Shown piece by piece: positions 1 to 9,146 of a DNA stretch of 64,000 nucleotides; position 1 is the first letter of the stretch; each line of letters begins with the position of its first letter. Made by a program: the position numbers and the translations under genes. Below the pieces are notes generated by a model. The model was given only the letters and a program-made list of their open reading frames with translations, was not told where the DNA came from and searched no databases. The stretch is from Haematospirillum sp. H4485 (GTDB taxonomy: Bacteria; Pseudomonadota; Alphaproteobacteria; Rhodospirillales; Rhodospirillaceae), in NCBI RefSeq assembly GCF_012102745.1, contig NZ_JAAVSY010000009.1:1-64000 (forward strand). The letters run 5' to 3'.

Positions 1-748
1 CATAGGTCTTGCCGGCAAAGTCATACCGGTTGTCACCGGTGCGGGTTGTCATGTTCTTCCCGTACAAGTACTGCAACGCGGCCATGTCATTGAGCATGTA
101 GGTCAGCGGCGTGGACTTGAAGCCGCCGGAGCCATCATCGCCAATCTTGGACTTGTACGACATTAATGAATAGGCTGAAGAATCATACGTGCGCGTCACG
201 GGGAAGCCGTGATCATTATCATCATCATGTGGGTGCTTCAGCCCCAGGGCATGACCAATCTCGTGCATGGCAATGGAACGCAGCTCACTCCCGACGGGAG
301 CATCCATTCTTGGATAACTGTACCAAGCATCAAACCAGACAGATCCGGCAAAAGCATCCTCCGAAGGATAGGATGCATGGGCCGCCACACCCAGAAGACT
401 GGTTCCGGACAATGTCTTGCTGGCACCTATCAGAATTCTTCCGGGTTCCCCTCCTCCCTTTTGTTCCGTGAACGAGAGACCGGTAAAATCTGCAAGATGC
501 CTAAACGTCCCGGCAATCGATGACTTCAGACCATCCGTAATGAAGGAAGGATCAAGCGCCGTACCTTCCTGCCAGTCTGTGGTTACACTCTCGTACTCTG
601 GGGATACAAAACTGTACGTCAGCCTCAGGGCTTTTCCTGGAACACCGTCGGAGGACCAGAACTTCCCCCCAAGCAGTGAGTCAATTTCATGCCTCCCGCT
701 GGAAGGCGCGGTAAACGCACTATTATATCTGGTAGATCCGATACCCAT
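1..748 (-). CDS. Serralysin-like zinc metalloprotease (M10B), C-terminus outside window
   Basis: Extracellular metallopeptidase of the serralysin family, cut by the left edge, so only the first 249 residues are visible. The zinc-binding motif HEIGHALGLKH lies at residues 162-172 (ligands H162, H166, H172, catalytic E163) and the Met-turn SLMSY at 194-198, so the catalytic domain is complete. No signal peptide precedes it, as expected for a type I secretion substrate; the RTX repeats and C-terminal secretion signal should lie beyond position 1. The ATG at 748 follows a strong AAGGAGGAA ribosome site 9 bases upstream. Two RTX proteins with serralysin-type C-terminal cassettes lie at 15.6-22 kb on the same strand and may share its secretion system. 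Family assignment is firm; the substrate is unknown. Confidence 0.93.
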   Translation of the reverse strand, partial: MGIGSTRYNSAFTAPSSGRHEIDSLLGGKFWSSDGVPGKALRLTYSFVSPEYESVTTDWQEGTALDPSFITDGLKSSIAGTFRHLADFTGLSFTEQKGGGEPGRILIGASKTLSGTSLLGVAAHASYPSEDAFAGSVWFDAWYSYPRMDAPVGSELRSIAMHEIGHALGLKHPHDDDNDHGFPVTRTYDSSAYSLMSYKSKIGDDGSGGFKSTPLTYMLNDMAALQYLYGKNMTTRTGDNRYDFAGKTY

Positions 749-894
749 AACCTGATTCCTCCTTGGCCATCGCCAACACAATCATAAAGGGATAACAATC
801 AGGCTCCTCTACCTAAAATAAGTCAACATGCAATTTCCCCCTGATATTACAACCAGAAGATAAAAACTTTTCTTTTTGTACATATAGAGTTGGG

Positions 895-1641
895 TCAGGG
901 GGCAGAACTGTGTCTGATATCCATGGCAGCCAGATGCGTCCGCGCACGCTCCGCTTCGGCAGAGCCAGGACTCCCGAGAATAACGGCCATCCAGTCACGG
1001 CGGGCCGCTGAGGTATTACCTGCCTGGCATAACAGGACACCACGCTCGACCAGCGCACCACGATCGTTTGGGCTCAAGACAAGCGCACGCTCCAGATCGG
1101 CCAAAGCCAGATCCGTAGCATCCAGTTGCCTCCAGACAGAGGCGCGCAGAACCAACGCGGGTCCATATTCCGGCCGATAATCCACAAGGGTATTCAGATC
1201 ATCCACCGCTTCCCACAAGTGACCCGCAGCCGCTGACAGCTCTGCACGATCTTCAAGAATTGTGGCATTTGCTGGGGTAATATCGCGAACCTGTCCCAGA
1301 AGAGACAAGGCATGAACGGGATCTCCGGCCTGAATCCAGGCGGATGCTGCCTGATGCAACAGCGGCGCGTATTGTGCGGGATTCTCACGATGCTCCCCGG
1401 CAAGCGCCTCCAGGATGACTGCAGCCTCACTGAACTGCCCCAACTCGATCAGGGCCGACGCACGGCAATGGCGAGCCGATGCTCCACCAGCCTGCCCTTC
1501 CCAGGATATGGCCAGACGCAGGGCAGCATGAGGATCCTGCCGGCTTTGCTCCATACACGCACCGTATTCTGCCGTCAGCCCTGCCACAGGAAGTGCCGCA
1601 CAGACAACCATCACCAGAACGGGTGCAATACCCTTGATCAT
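895..1641 (-). CDS. Secreted tetratricopeptide-repeat protein
   Basis: Periplasmic or exported protein of 248 residues made largely of TPR helices. The chosen ATG at 1641 starts directly with a signal peptide (MIKGIAPVLVMVVC, cleavage probably after residue 20). The frame is open upstream to 1854, but that would add about 70 non-conserved residues before the signal and overlap the divergent epimerase gene. Helical pairs such as ALVLRASVWRQL and ALADLERALVLSP show the TPR pattern. A single Cys near residue 32 and another in the first repeat might form a disulfide. It lies upstream of the metalloprotease on the same strand with a gap of 146 bases. TPR proteins act as binding scaffolds; the partner is not identifiable from sequence. 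Confidence 0.8.
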   Translation of the reverse strand: MIKGIAPVLVMVVCAALPVAGLTAEYGACMEQSRQDPHAALRLAISWEGQAGGASARHCRASALIELGQFSEAAVILEALAGEHRENPAQYAPLLHQAASAWIQAGDPVHALSLLGQVRDITPANATILEDRAELSAAAGHLWEAVDDLNTLVDYRPEYGPALVLRASVWRQLDATDLALADLERALVLSPNDRGALVERGVLLCQAGNTSAARRDWMAVILGSPGSAEAERARTHLAAMDIRHSSAP

Positions 1642-1765
1642 CACCAGCCAGACTCCCTGCCCGCAAACACGTTCAACACACGAAAACAGGCATACGATAC
1701 TCAGAGATTGCCTGTCATGACAGAACATGATGTTCTTGCAGCCAAACAAAGAGTCAGGACACCAC

Positions 1766-2689
1766 ATGCCAACACTTCTCTGTTCTGGTTTCGGATTCTG
1801 CGCCGCTGCCCTTGCCAGTCGCCTTCTTGAAGAAGGCTGGACCGTACGGGGCACAACGCGTCACCCGGAGAAGGCCGGTGCTTTACGGGCAGCCGGGATT
1901 GAAACCTGGATCTTTGACGGACAATCCCCCATGCCTGCCGAAGCACTGGATGGCGTCACCCACATCCTGGTCTCGGCAGCCCCCCGGGAACACGATGGAA
2001 GAATCGTTGATCCGGTACTGGACTGTCACCGTGAACAACTGCGCCAGGCAGCCGAAGCCGGAACCCTCCGCTGGGTCGGGTACCTGTCATCAACGGGCGT
2101 CTATGGCGACCACCAGGGCGCCATTGTGACCGAAGACACCCCTGTTTCCGGAAACGGTTCCGGCAGCACCTCCTCCACAGCCAGGATCGAGGCGGAACAA
2201 CAATGGCTGGAACATGGTGGTCCGATACATATTTTCCGCCTGTCCGGCATTTATGGCCCCGGACGTAGCGCCCTGGACAGTGTACGCAGCGGACGGGCAC
2301 AGCGGATTGTAAAACCCGGGCACGTTTTCTGCCGCATCCATGTTGATGACATCGCCACAGTTCTGAGGACCTCTGCACTGCGACCAAATCCGGGACGGAT
2401 TTATAACGTTGCCGATGACGAACCAGCCCCGTATGCCGATGTTGTAACGTGGGCCTGCACACTGCTGGGCGTGACACCACCCCCCGAGATCCCGTGGGAA
2501 CAGGCACAGCTCAGCCCAATGAGCGCTGGTTTCTATAATGCCTGCCGGAGGGTGGACAATACACGGATCAAGGAAGAACTGGGCATCACCCTGGCTTTTC
2601 CCACATACAGGGATGGCCTGCGGTCTATTCTGGAGTTCGAACAGATCAACAGGCAAGCCGCCCAGCAGCTACAGCCGGCAGGAACATAA
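1766..2689 (+). CDS. NAD(P)-dependent epimerase/dehydratase-like protein (YeeZ type)
   Basis: Extended short-chain dehydrogenase-like protein of 307 residues. The N-terminus LLCSGFGFCAAALA forms the Rossmann dinucleotide loop of the YeeZ-like group rather than the classical TGxxGxxG. TRHPEKAGAL follows beta-2, and the HIFRLSGIYGPGRS segment near residue 155 is typical of epimerase folds. The active-site YxxxK is not evident, so catalysis is uncertain. The start ATG at 1766 is preferred over 1727 because homologues begin with a few residues before the Rossmann loop. It is divergent from the TPR gene and convergent with infC, with the infC terminator between them. No substrate can be assigned. 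Confidence 0.85.
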   Translation: MPTLLCSGFGFCAAALASRLLEEGWTVRGTTRHPEKAGALRAAGIETWIFDGQSPMPAEALDGVTHILVSAAPREHDGRIVDPVLDCHREQLRQAAEAGTLRWVGYLSSTGVYGDHQGAIVTEDTPVSGNGSGSTSSTARIEAEQQWLEHGGPIHIFRLSGIYGPGRSALDSVRSGRAQRIVKPGHVFCRIHVDDIATVLRTSALRPNPGRIYNVADDEPAPYADVVTWACTLLGVTPPPEIPWEQAQLSPMSAGFYNACRRVDNTRIKEELGITLAFPTYRDGLRSILEFEQINRQAAQQLQPAGT

Positions 2690-2707
2690 AGGCAGGGTTA
2701 TGATAAC

Positions 2708-2745
2708 AAAAAAGGCGGAGCCACCTGACAAAGCGGCCCGCCTTT
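2708..2745 (-). terminator. Rho-independent terminator of infC
   Basis: Stem AAAGGCGG (2711-2718) pairs with CCGCCTTT (2738-2745); read on the minus strand it is followed by TTTTTTG. It sits 46 bases past the infC stop codon. Confidence 0.8.
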
Positions 2746-2790
2746 CAAACTGTTCTGGTCACCTGATGCAAAGGAAACCAGAATCCGGGA

Positions 2791-3327
2791 TTATTTGGGA
2801 GCCAGCAGCATGGTCATCTGCCGCCCCTCCATCTTCGGAAACTGCTCGACCTTGACAAATTCCACAGTCTCCTCACGCACCCGGTTCAGCACGTCCATGC
2901 CGATATTCTGGTGCGCCAGCTCACGCCCGCGAAAGCGCAAGGTTACCTTGACCTTGTCACCTTCCTCGATGAACCGCTTCAACGCGCGCATTTTCACGTT
3001 GTAGTCGTTATCATCAATATTGGGACGCATCTTGATTTCCTTGACCTCGATGATCTTGGCCTTCTTGCGCTGCTCGGCCTTGCGCTTCTGATTCTCGTAC
3101 TTGAACTTGCCATAGTCGAGAATCTTGCAAACCGGCGGCTCTGCATTCGGCGAGATCTCGACAAGGTCAAGACCAGCTTCGTCAGCCATTTCCTGGGCTT
3201 CGCGGATATGCACCACACCGACCTGCTCGCCATCCTGGTCGATCAGGCGGATCATCTGGGCGGTGATCATATCATTGACGCGCGGTCCATCTTTGGACGG
3301 CGGCGTCTGCATCGGTGACCTGGCTAT
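2791..3327 (-). CDS. infC: Translation initiation factor IF-3 with probable AUA start
   Basis: IF-3 binds the 30S subunit, prevents premature 50S joining and proofreads the start codon. The protein shows the N-domain signature (VRxxQVxxxRxxG-like GPRVNDMI to [17 protein letters not shown]), the lysine-rich linker helix and the C-domain ending MTMLLAPK. I place the start at ATA (3327-3325), giving [16 protein letters not shown], because GGAGAGGG lies five bases before it, whereas the first in-frame ATG (3312) has no usable ribosome site. IF-3 genes of other bacteria use AUU or similar rare starts so that IF-3 represses its own translation. It lies downstream of thrS, the usual thrS-infC order, but rpmI-rplT does not follow. 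The downstream terminator is at 2708-2745. Confidence 0.95.
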   Translation of the reverse strand: MARSPMQTPPSKDGPRVNDMITAQMIRLIDQDGEQVGVVHIREAQEMADEAGLDLVEISPNAEPPVCKILDYGKFKYENQKRKAEQRKKAKIIEVKEIKMRPNIDDNDYNVKMRALKRFIEEGDKVKVTLRFRGRELAHQNIGMDVLNRVREETVEFVKVEQFPKMEGRQMTMLLAPK

Positions 3328-3447
3328 GTAACCCTCTCCATGACATACAGAAACAACAAGGACCCCAGACCGATTCGGTGGAGCCCCCTATCTTATCCTT
3401 CCTGTATGGTCAGTCGGATGATACGCGGGTGGCTCCTTTCCGGTCGT

Positions 3448-3464
3448 GAACCGGGGTCCGGTTC
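3448..3464. repeat. Short inverted repeat between thrS and infC
   Basis: GAACCGG and CCGGTTC form a 7-bp perfect stem with a 3-base loop, 23 bases after the thrS stop. No T-tract follows on either strand, so it may be an RNA-processing or stabilising hairpin in the thrS-infC transcript rather than a terminator. Confidence 0.4.
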
Positions 3465-3486
3465 ATTAAAGCGGCGGGGCGAACAG

Positions 3487-5397
3487 CTAGCCCGGCATCC
3501 GCGCTTCCCCTGCAATCTTAACCAGGGCAGCTTCCAGCGCAAGTACTTCTTGCGCCTGACCGCCCAAACAACGCAAGGCAACCGTTCGTTCTTCGGCCTC
3601 ACGGCGACCAACAACCAGTATCCATGGAACCTTGGCGTGTGAATGCTCGCGGACCTTGAAGTTGATCTTTTCGTTGCGCACATCCAAATCGGCCCTGATC
3701 CCCCGCTCTTTCAGGGCTGCAAGGACTTCGGAAGCCCAGGCATTGCCATCGGATGTGATTGTTGCGACAACAACCTGAACAGGTGCCAACCATGCGGGAA
3801 AGCGCCCTGCAAAATTCTCGATCAAAATGCCGACAAAGCGTTCAAAGGACCCGAGAACCGCACGATGCAGCATAACCGGACGCTGCCGGCTGCCATCCTC
3901 GGCAACATAGCTGGCATCCAGACGCTCGGGCAGAACATAGTCAACCTGCAAGGTGCCACACTGCCAGTCACGCCCGATAGCATCTCTCAAGACAAATTCC
4001 AGCTTCGGGCCATAGAAAGCCCCCTCACCCGGGTTTGGCAGCGCTTCCAGCCCAGCCGCCGCCGTCGCCCGGCGCAGGGCATCTTCCGCCCGGTCCCAGA
4101 CATCATCTGATCCGGCCCGATTCTCGGGACGGTCCGAGAATTTGACCTTGATCTCGGTAAAGCCAAAGTCCGCATACACAGACTGCAAAAGATCACAGAA
4201 CGCGCGGGTCTCGCTTTCGATCTGCTCGTCGGTACAGAAAATATGGGCATCATCCTGGGTAAAGGCCCGCACCCGCATCAACCCATGCAGGGACCCGGAG
4301 GGTTCATTTCGGTGACAGCTGCCAAACTCAGCCATACGCAGGGGCAGATCACGATAAGACTTGATCCCCTGCCGGAAAATCTGGATGTGGCATGGACAGT
4401 TCATTGGCTTGATGGCCAAGGTCTTGTCCTCAGACCCGGTCACAAACATATGCTCGCGGTATTTGCCCCAGTGACCGGATTGTTCCCACAACACACTGTC
4501 CACAAGCTGGGGTGTATTCACCTCCACATAGCCGGATGCTTCCAGGCGGTTGCGCATATAGGTTTGCAGGGTCCGGTAAATGGACCACCCCTTGGGATGC
4601 CAGAACACCGCGCCATGCGCTTCAGACTGGAAATGGAACAGGTCCAGCTCCTTGCCCAGCCGACGATGGTCACGCTTTTCGGCTTCCTCCAGCATGTGCA
4701 GGTGATCATCCAGCTGACGCGAGGTAGCCCAAGCAGTCCCGTAAATGCGCTGCAGCATGGCATTGCGGGAATCCCCACGCCAATAAGCACCGGCCACCTT
4801 CATCAAACGGAAGGCTTTCCCCAGACGCCCGGTGGACGGCAAATGCGGGCCACGACACAGGTCTTTCCAGTCGCCTTGGCGATATACTGTTATCGTCTCG
4901 CTCTCCGGCAAGTCACGAATGATTTCGGCTTTGTAAGCCTCGCCGATGGACTCAAAGTGGGCGATCGCCTCGTTCCGGTCCCAAACCTCGCGCACAATAT
5001 CCAGATTACGGTCCACGATCTCCCGCATGCGGGCCTCGATCGCCTCCAGGTCATCGGTCGAAAAGGGTTCATCACGAGCAAAATCGTAATAAAAGCCATT
5101 CTCGATAGACGGGCCAATTGTCACCTGGGTCCCCGGGTACAATTCCTGAACCGCCTGGGCCATCACGTGCGCGGCATCGTGACGCAACAGCTCCAGCACG
5201 GCATCGTCACGGGCCGTCAGGATGGATACGGTTGCATCGGATTCGATCACACGGTTCAGATCCCGCATCTCACCATCCACCAGCACTGCCAAGGCGGCTT
5301 TTGCCAGACCGGGACTGATGGAACGGGCAAGATCCACACCCGTTACCGGATGATCAAACACACGGACATTGCCGTCAGGCAGGGTAATGGCAACCAT
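3487..5397 (-). CDS. thrS: Threonyl-tRNA synthetase
   Basis: Class II aminoacyl-tRNA synthetase charging tRNA-Thr, 636 residues, near the usual length. Domain order is complete: TGS domain (1-60), the editing domain with [11 protein letters not shown] (about 72-82, the HxxxH motif), the class II catalytic core with motif 1, the zinc-binding [10 protein letters not shown] and motif 2 ([11 protein letters not shown]), motif 3 ([14 protein letters not shown]), and the C-terminal anticodon-binding domain with [14 protein letters not shown]. The ATG at 5397 follows GAAGAGATATAGAGA. It heads a minus-strand transcript with infC 159 bases downstream. A 446-residue open frame antisense to it (4243-5583) is a shadow. 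Confidence 0.98.
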   Translation of the reverse strand: MVAITLPDGNVRVFDHPVTGVDLARSISPGLAKAALAVLVDGEMRDLNRVIESDATVSILTARDDAVLELLRHDAAHVMAQAVQELYPGTQVTIGPSIENGFYYDFARDEPFSTDDLEAIEARMREIVDRNLDIVREVWDRNEAIAHFESIGEAYKAEIIRDLPESETITVYRQGDWKDLCRGPHLPSTGRLGKAFRLMKVAGAYWRGDSRNAMLQRIYGTAWATSRQLDDHLHMLEEAEKRDHRRLGKELDLFHFQSEAHGAVFWHPKGWSIYRTLQTYMRNRLEASGYVEVNTPQLVDSVLWEQSGHWGKYREHMFVTGSEDKTLAIKPMNCPCHIQIFRQGIKSYRDLPLRMAEFGSCHRNEPSGSLHGLMRVRAFTQDDAHIFCTDEQIESETRAFCDLLQSVYADFGFTEIKVKFSDRPENRAGSDDVWDRAEDALRRATAAAGLEALPNPGEGAFYGPKLEFVLRDAIGRDWQCGTLQVDYVLPERLDASYVAEDGSRQRPVMLHRAVLGSFERFVGILIENFAGRFPAWLAPVQVVVATITSDGNAWASEVLAALKERGIRADLDVRNEKINFKVREHSHAKVPWILVVGRREAEERTVALRCLGGQAQEVLALEAALVKIAGEARMPG

Positions 5398-5708
5398 GAT
5401 TTATCTCTATATCTCTTCAGCGTCGCAGCCCGTCGCACCGCAGTACGGAAAACAGGATATCGGGCCGGAACAGGGAAAACATCAGCCGGAACACGGATCG
5501 ACAAGATCCGGAATCAGCAACACAACAAAACGGGGAACGGCAGGATCAGACCACAGGGGTCACTGCGGGCCCCGTGCCACTAGTTCGGATCCCGTCCCTG
5601 CCATGAAACAGGGCAGCGGCAAAACCGGAAGCGCCGGGGCAAACGACAATACACGACACGCAGGAGAGTCCCATCCCGAGAAAAAACCAAGCCCCGGAAT
5701 AGCGCATT
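5398..5708. other. Intergenic region, thrS leader
   Basis: 311 bases between the end of the GT9 gene and the thrS start, both on the minus strand. No open frame with coding character, no tRNA and no clear hairpin plus T-tract is visible. It should contain the thrS promoter and leader; I cannot point to a convincing promoter. Confidence 0.5.
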
Positions 5709-6659
5709 TTACCCTGCACTGTCGAGTCCGGGCAGACCCAGGGTCTCACACACACGGGCAACCGGCATGGCCGCCAGATCAGAGGACTGCAGAATGGTGA
5801 CATCCGGACCACGTTGCCCACACAGGCGCGGATCGGAAGCGGATGAATACAACACAACCGACCGACACCCGATACCGGCCAGAAGATGCATCGGACCGGT
5901 ATCATTCCCGACTGCCAGCGTTGCCCGACGGGCCAGAACGGCCAGATCCATGATAGAAGTCCTGCCAACCAGCGACAGGACACCGGGACACCGGGACATG
6001 ATGGCATCCGCCTCGGACTGCTCAGCCGCAGTCCCGATAATAACCGGCGTCTGTCCGGATTGCAGCAGAACACGGGCCAGTGCAGCATAGTGGTCTGCAG
6101 GCCAGCGCTTGTCAGGACGGTGCGGGGCTCCGCCGGGTACAAGAAGGGCAAAAGGACCGTCGGGCACGGGACCACACGACAGGGCTCCCCTCTCCAGCCA
6201 GGAGAAATCCGGAGACGGAATAGTCTCAATACCGGCTACACGCAGCTGCTCGGCCTGGCGTTCAACCGTATGCATCAGGTCCCGTTGCGGATTGTCATGC
6301 GGATGGCTGCAGCTACGGGCAATGCCATTCCACTCCACATGATCACCAATCAGCCATCGGTAGGACGATGAACGCCCGGATGTCTGCAGGTCATAAACCC
6401 GGTCGAACTGCCCACCGCGCAAACGGGACCGCAACGCAAGCAGGGATGGCACCTGCCAGATGCAGGGACGGCTGTCTGTCCACACCGCGTCAAACCAGGG
6501 AGACGCTTCTGCCAAGGCCACATACGGGGCTGTTGTCAGCAAGGTGATGTGTGCACGCGGATGGGCTGCACGAAGAGCCGCAAACGGACCAAAAGCCTGG
6601 ACAAAATCGCCCAGCGCCGAGAGCTTGATCACCAGGATACGCTGCAAACCGGCACTCAC
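5709..6659 (-). CDS. Glycosyltransferase family 9 (heptosyltransferase-like)
   Basis: ADP-heptose:LPS heptosyltransferase-like enzyme of 316 residues, GT-B fold. Typical features are the N-terminal ILVIKLSALGDFVQAFG (nucleotide-sugar transferase entry loop with a catalytic Asp), LLVPGGAPHRPDKRWP at the domain junction, and VGNDTGPMHLLAG near residue 245, the donor-binding motif of GT9. The start is GTG at 6659, whose last bases overlap the TGA of the upstream glycosyltransferase (GTGA); an upstream extension to 6839 would lie antisense-free but inside that gene. Coupled translation with the GT4 gene suggests both act on LPS core or a related outer-membrane glycan at the inner-membrane face. 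The acceptor is not predictable. Confidence 0.92.
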   Translation of the reverse strand: MSAGLQRILVIKLSALGDFVQAFGPFAALRAAHPRAHITLLTTAPYVALAEASPWFDAVWTDSRPCIWQVPSLLALRSRLRGGQFDRVYDLQTSGRSSSYRWLIGDHVEWNGIARSCSHPHDNPQRDLMHTVERQAEQLRVAGIETIPSPDFSWLERGALSCGPVPDGPFALLVPGGAPHRPDKRWPADHYAALARVLLQSGQTPVIIGTAAEQSEADAIMSRCPGVLSLVGRTSIMDLAVLARRATLAVGNDTGPMHLLAGIGCRSVVLYSSASDPRLCGQRGPDVTILQSSDLAAMPVARVCETLGLPGLDSAG

Positions 6660-7822
6660 CGCCCCAGAAGCTCCCGGTACACGTCCAGGGTCTGCCGACA
6701 CATGGCGTCGGTTGTAAACTGCTCCCGCACATGTGCAATGGCACGGGCGGACAGTTCCAGACGTTGCGCGGCATCCAGATCCAGACACTCGGCCAGGGCG
6801 GCGGCCAAACTGTCGGCGTGTCCGGGGGCAAACAGCCAACCGGTGCGACCCGGCTCGACAATCTCCGGCGCGGCCCCGTGATCAGGAGCCACAACAGGGC
6901 GCCCCATGGCCTGACCTTCAGCACATACCCGGCCAAAGGCCTCCGGATCCGTAGAGGCACTGACAACGACATCGCTGACCATGTAGGCAGCGGGCATGTC
7001 ATTGCACTCCCCGGCCAGAAGCACACGGTCTTCAAGGCCGGCACGGGCCACCGCGCGCTCCAGCTTGCGCCGGAACGACGTCCGCCCCTGGTCCGAGCCA
7101 ACAAGAATACAGCGGAAACGACGATCCTTCAGACGCGACAGGGCATCAATCAAAAGCAATTGCCCCTTCCAGCGGGTCAGACGCCCGGGCAACATGATCA
7201 CCGGCTCCCCGTCGGACAGGCGCCAGCGACGACTGAGCTGGATCATGCGTTCCGCGCTGACCCGATCCGGATCAAAGCGGCTGATATCCACACCGCGATG
7301 GATAACCCGGACCGGGCCGTCATCAGGCAGGTAATGGTCCAGGATATGGCCACGGATAAAACGGGAAATGGCGATAACCCGGTCCCCCATCACCATCACC
7401 TTGTTATAGGGACGCTTGAGCCCCAGAAGGCCAAGGTTATAGGTACCGTGGAAGGTCGTGACCAGGGGCACCCCCTCACTCCGCGCCGCCCGCAAGGCCG
7501 CCCAGCCCGGTGCCCGGGAACGAACATGAACCAGGGAAACACCGTGCTCGCGGATCAGGGCCCGCAAGGCATCGGCATTGGCGCGCAGGCGACAGGGGTT
7601 CTTGCTGGCCATCGGCAAGGTCACGTGCAAGGCACCAACCCGTTCCAGCTCGCGCACCATCGGGCCACCCTCGCTGGCGACAACCGCCTTCCAGCCTGCG
7701 GCCTGCAGCGCTGCCGCCACTTCGACCGTGCCCCGCTCCACGCCACCTGTCACCAGACGGGGCAGAACCTGCAAAATCACCGGGGCAGGCTGCTCGCCTG
7801 CAGAATCAGTGCTAAGGTGCAT
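6656..7822 (-). CDS. Glycosyltransferase family 4
   Basis: Retaining GT-B glycosyltransferase of 388 residues. The N-domain has VLPRLVTGGVERGTVEVA (glycine-rich acceptor loop) and the C-domain has IMLPGRLTRWKGQ, followed by the family E(x7)E region in DPEAFGRVCAEGQAMGRPV. The start is placed at ATG 7822 (MHLSTDSAG). Longer starts at 7867 or 7969 are open, but 7969 lies inside the divergent hydrolase gene and the ribosome site at 7867 is too close to its ATG. The stop overlaps the GTG of the GT9 gene by four bases. It is likely involved in LPS core or surface polysaccharide assembly; donor and acceptor are unknown. Confidence 0.9.
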   Translation of the reverse strand: MHLSTDSAGEQPAPVILQVLPRLVTGGVERGTVEVAAALQAAGWKAVVASEGGPMVRELERVGALHVTLPMASKNPCRLRANADALRALIREHGVSLVHVRSRAPGWAALRAARSEGVPLVTTFHGTYNLGLLGLKRPYNKVMVMGDRVIAISRFIRGHILDHYLPDDGPVRVIHRGVDISRFDPDRVSAERMIQLSRRWRLSDGEPVIMLPGRLTRWKGQLLLIDALSRLKDRRFRCILVGSDQGRTSFRRKLERAVARAGLEDRVLLAGECNDMPAAYMVSDVVVSASTDPEAFGRVCAEGQAMGRPVVAPDHGAAPEIVEPGRTGWLFAPGHADSLAAALAECLDLDAAQRLELSARAIAHVREQFTTDAMCRQTLDVYRELLGR

Positions 7823-7872
7823 CACTCTGGCAAACTCACAAACTCTGTTTTCATTTCGAAAGGCCATTCCTG

Positions 7873-8700
7873 ATGAATACCACAACCGGGTACCCTGCAT
7901 CTGCAAAACTACAAAACATGCCGCGACCCGGCGGACGTTTCCTTGCATTCCGGAGCCTGACACAAACAAACCCGAACGCCACGACCGGCGTTGTATTCCT
8001 GCACGGCCTGATGTCGGACATGGAGGGTGACAAAGCCCTGTATATGGAGCAACGGTGCCGGATGCAAGGGCGAGCCTTTATTCGCTTTGATCAGATGGGT
8101 CACGGTGCCTCGTCCGGACGCTTCGACGAAGGCACGATTGGCGCATGGGTTGAAGACACCTTGGCCGTTCTGGATACCCTGACAGAAGGGCCACAGATCC
8201 TGGTCGGATCATCCATGGGCGGGTGGCTGATGCTTCTGGCGGCCCGGGCCCGTCCGCAGCGTGTGGCCGGACTGGTGGGGATTGCCGCCGCACCCGACTT
8301 TACCGAAGATATTGTCTTGCCAGGCTTGAGTCCGACCCAGCGCCAAGATGTGGAAACACGGGGACGCACGGAAATTCCGTGCCCTTATTTGGAACAGCCC
8401 TATGTTTTCACGAAAGCCTTCTTTGAGGATGGCCGACAGAACCTTGTACTGCGAACCCCTTTGCCCTTTGATGGCCCCGTATGCCTTCTGCACGGCCAGC
8501 AGGATGACAGCGTACCGTGGGAAACATCCGTAAGACTAGCAGAGCATCTGCATTCAGCCAGTGTGGAATGTATCCTGATCAAGTCTGCAGAACACAGGCT
8601 TTCCCGCCCCCAGGATCTGGCCTGTCTGGGCAGGGCTCTGGACTCCGTCCTTGAACAGCAGGAAGAGAAGAAGCGCGCCGTCAGTTCCGTACCGGGTTGA
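7873..8700 (+). CDS. Alpha/beta hydrolase (ABHD10/acyl-thioesterase-like)
   Basis: Serine hydrolase of 275 residues. The fold markers are VVFLHGLMSDMEGDKA (oxyanion-hole HG), RFDQMGHGASSG, the nucleophile elbow GSSMGG (S114), the acidic residue in LLHGQQDDSVPW and the histidine in SAEHRLS. This layout resembles the palmitoyl-protein thioesterase ABHD10 group found in alphaproteobacteria and mitochondria. No signal peptide, so cytoplasmic. It is divergent from the GT4 gene with 50 bases between starts, and its last 20 bases overlap the 3' end of the convergent small gene. The substrate is not evident. Confidence 0.9.
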   Translation: MNTTTGYPASAKLQNMPRPGGRFLAFRSLTQTNPNATTGVVFLHGLMSDMEGDKALYMEQRCRMQGRAFIRFDQMGHGASSGRFDEGTIGAWVEDTLAVLDTLTEGPQILVGSSMGGWLMLLAARARPQRVAGLVGIAAAPDFTEDIVLPGLSPTQRQDVETRGRTEIPCPYLEQPYVFTKAFFEDGRQNLVLRTPLPFDGPVCLLHGQQDDSVPWETSVRLAEHLHSASVECILIKSAEHRLSRPQDLACLGRALDSVLEQQEEKKRAVSSVPG

Positions 8701-9016
8701 TATCGGCCGACAGATCCAGCATCGGCAGGATTTCGGCGCTCTGACGGTTGATGGCAATAAAAGCCTCGATGTGCGAATCCGACAGGGTCGGGATCACGGC
8801 GGATGTCTCGGCTACATAACGAGCCCGGTTGTGCAGGGTACGACAATCTGCGCACCGGGCCTCCAGACGCTCGCTCAGAAGCTCGTCCAGCTGGGCCCAG
8901 AGCTGGGTGTTCTCGGCAACACAAACCCGAAGTTCTTCCACGGTTCGCGCCCGGCTCATACGTTCAGCACACCGCTTCAGACGAACCGCATAAACAGACC
9001 ATTCAACAAACGCCAT
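8681..9016 (-). CDS. Uncharacterised small helical protein
   Basis: A 111-residue acidic, mainly helical protein that I do not recognise. Residues 15-60 are heptad-like (LKRCAERMSRARTVEELR, ENTQLWAQLDELLSERLE) and could form a coiled coil. Cysteines at about 16, 32, 55 and 58 include a CADC pair. The ATG at 9016 follows AGGGAGC with good spacing, and codon use resembles neighbouring genes, supporting a real gene. Its 3' end overlaps the hydrolase gene antisense by 20 bases. It sits 130 bases downstream of xseA on the same strand. No function is assigned. Confidence 0.65.
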   Translation of the reverse strand: MAFVEWSVYAVRLKRCAERMSRARTVEELRVCVAENTQLWAQLDELLSERLEARCADCRTLHNRARYVAETSAVIPTLSDSHIEAFIAINRQSAEILPMLDLSADINPVRN

Positions 9017-9146
9017 AACGGGCTCCCTGATCCCAGCCCCGGCACGTCAGGGGGCAGGCCTGATGGACAAGACAATCCCCGCCACTGTGGGCCGTCAAGC
9101 CCCGGACAAGGAATATGACTGTGCGAACACAGCCGAAAACAGAGGG

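Noticed and set aside
1312-1830. 172-codon plus-strand frame
   Set aside because: Antisense to the TPR gene, with cysteine- and histidine-rich non-protein composition.
4243-5583. 446-codon plus-strand open frame
   Set aside because: Shadow of thrS; no conserved motif and low-complexity composition.
5560-5600. Cluster of restriction sites resembling a cloning polylinker (ACTAGT, GGATCC, GGGCCC motifs)
   Set aside because: The sites are not in vector order and flanking sequence is ordinary genomic DNA, so chance is the simplest explanation.
5546-6229. 227-codon minus-strand frame
   Set aside because: Out-of-frame shadow of the GT9 gene extended by chance into the gap.
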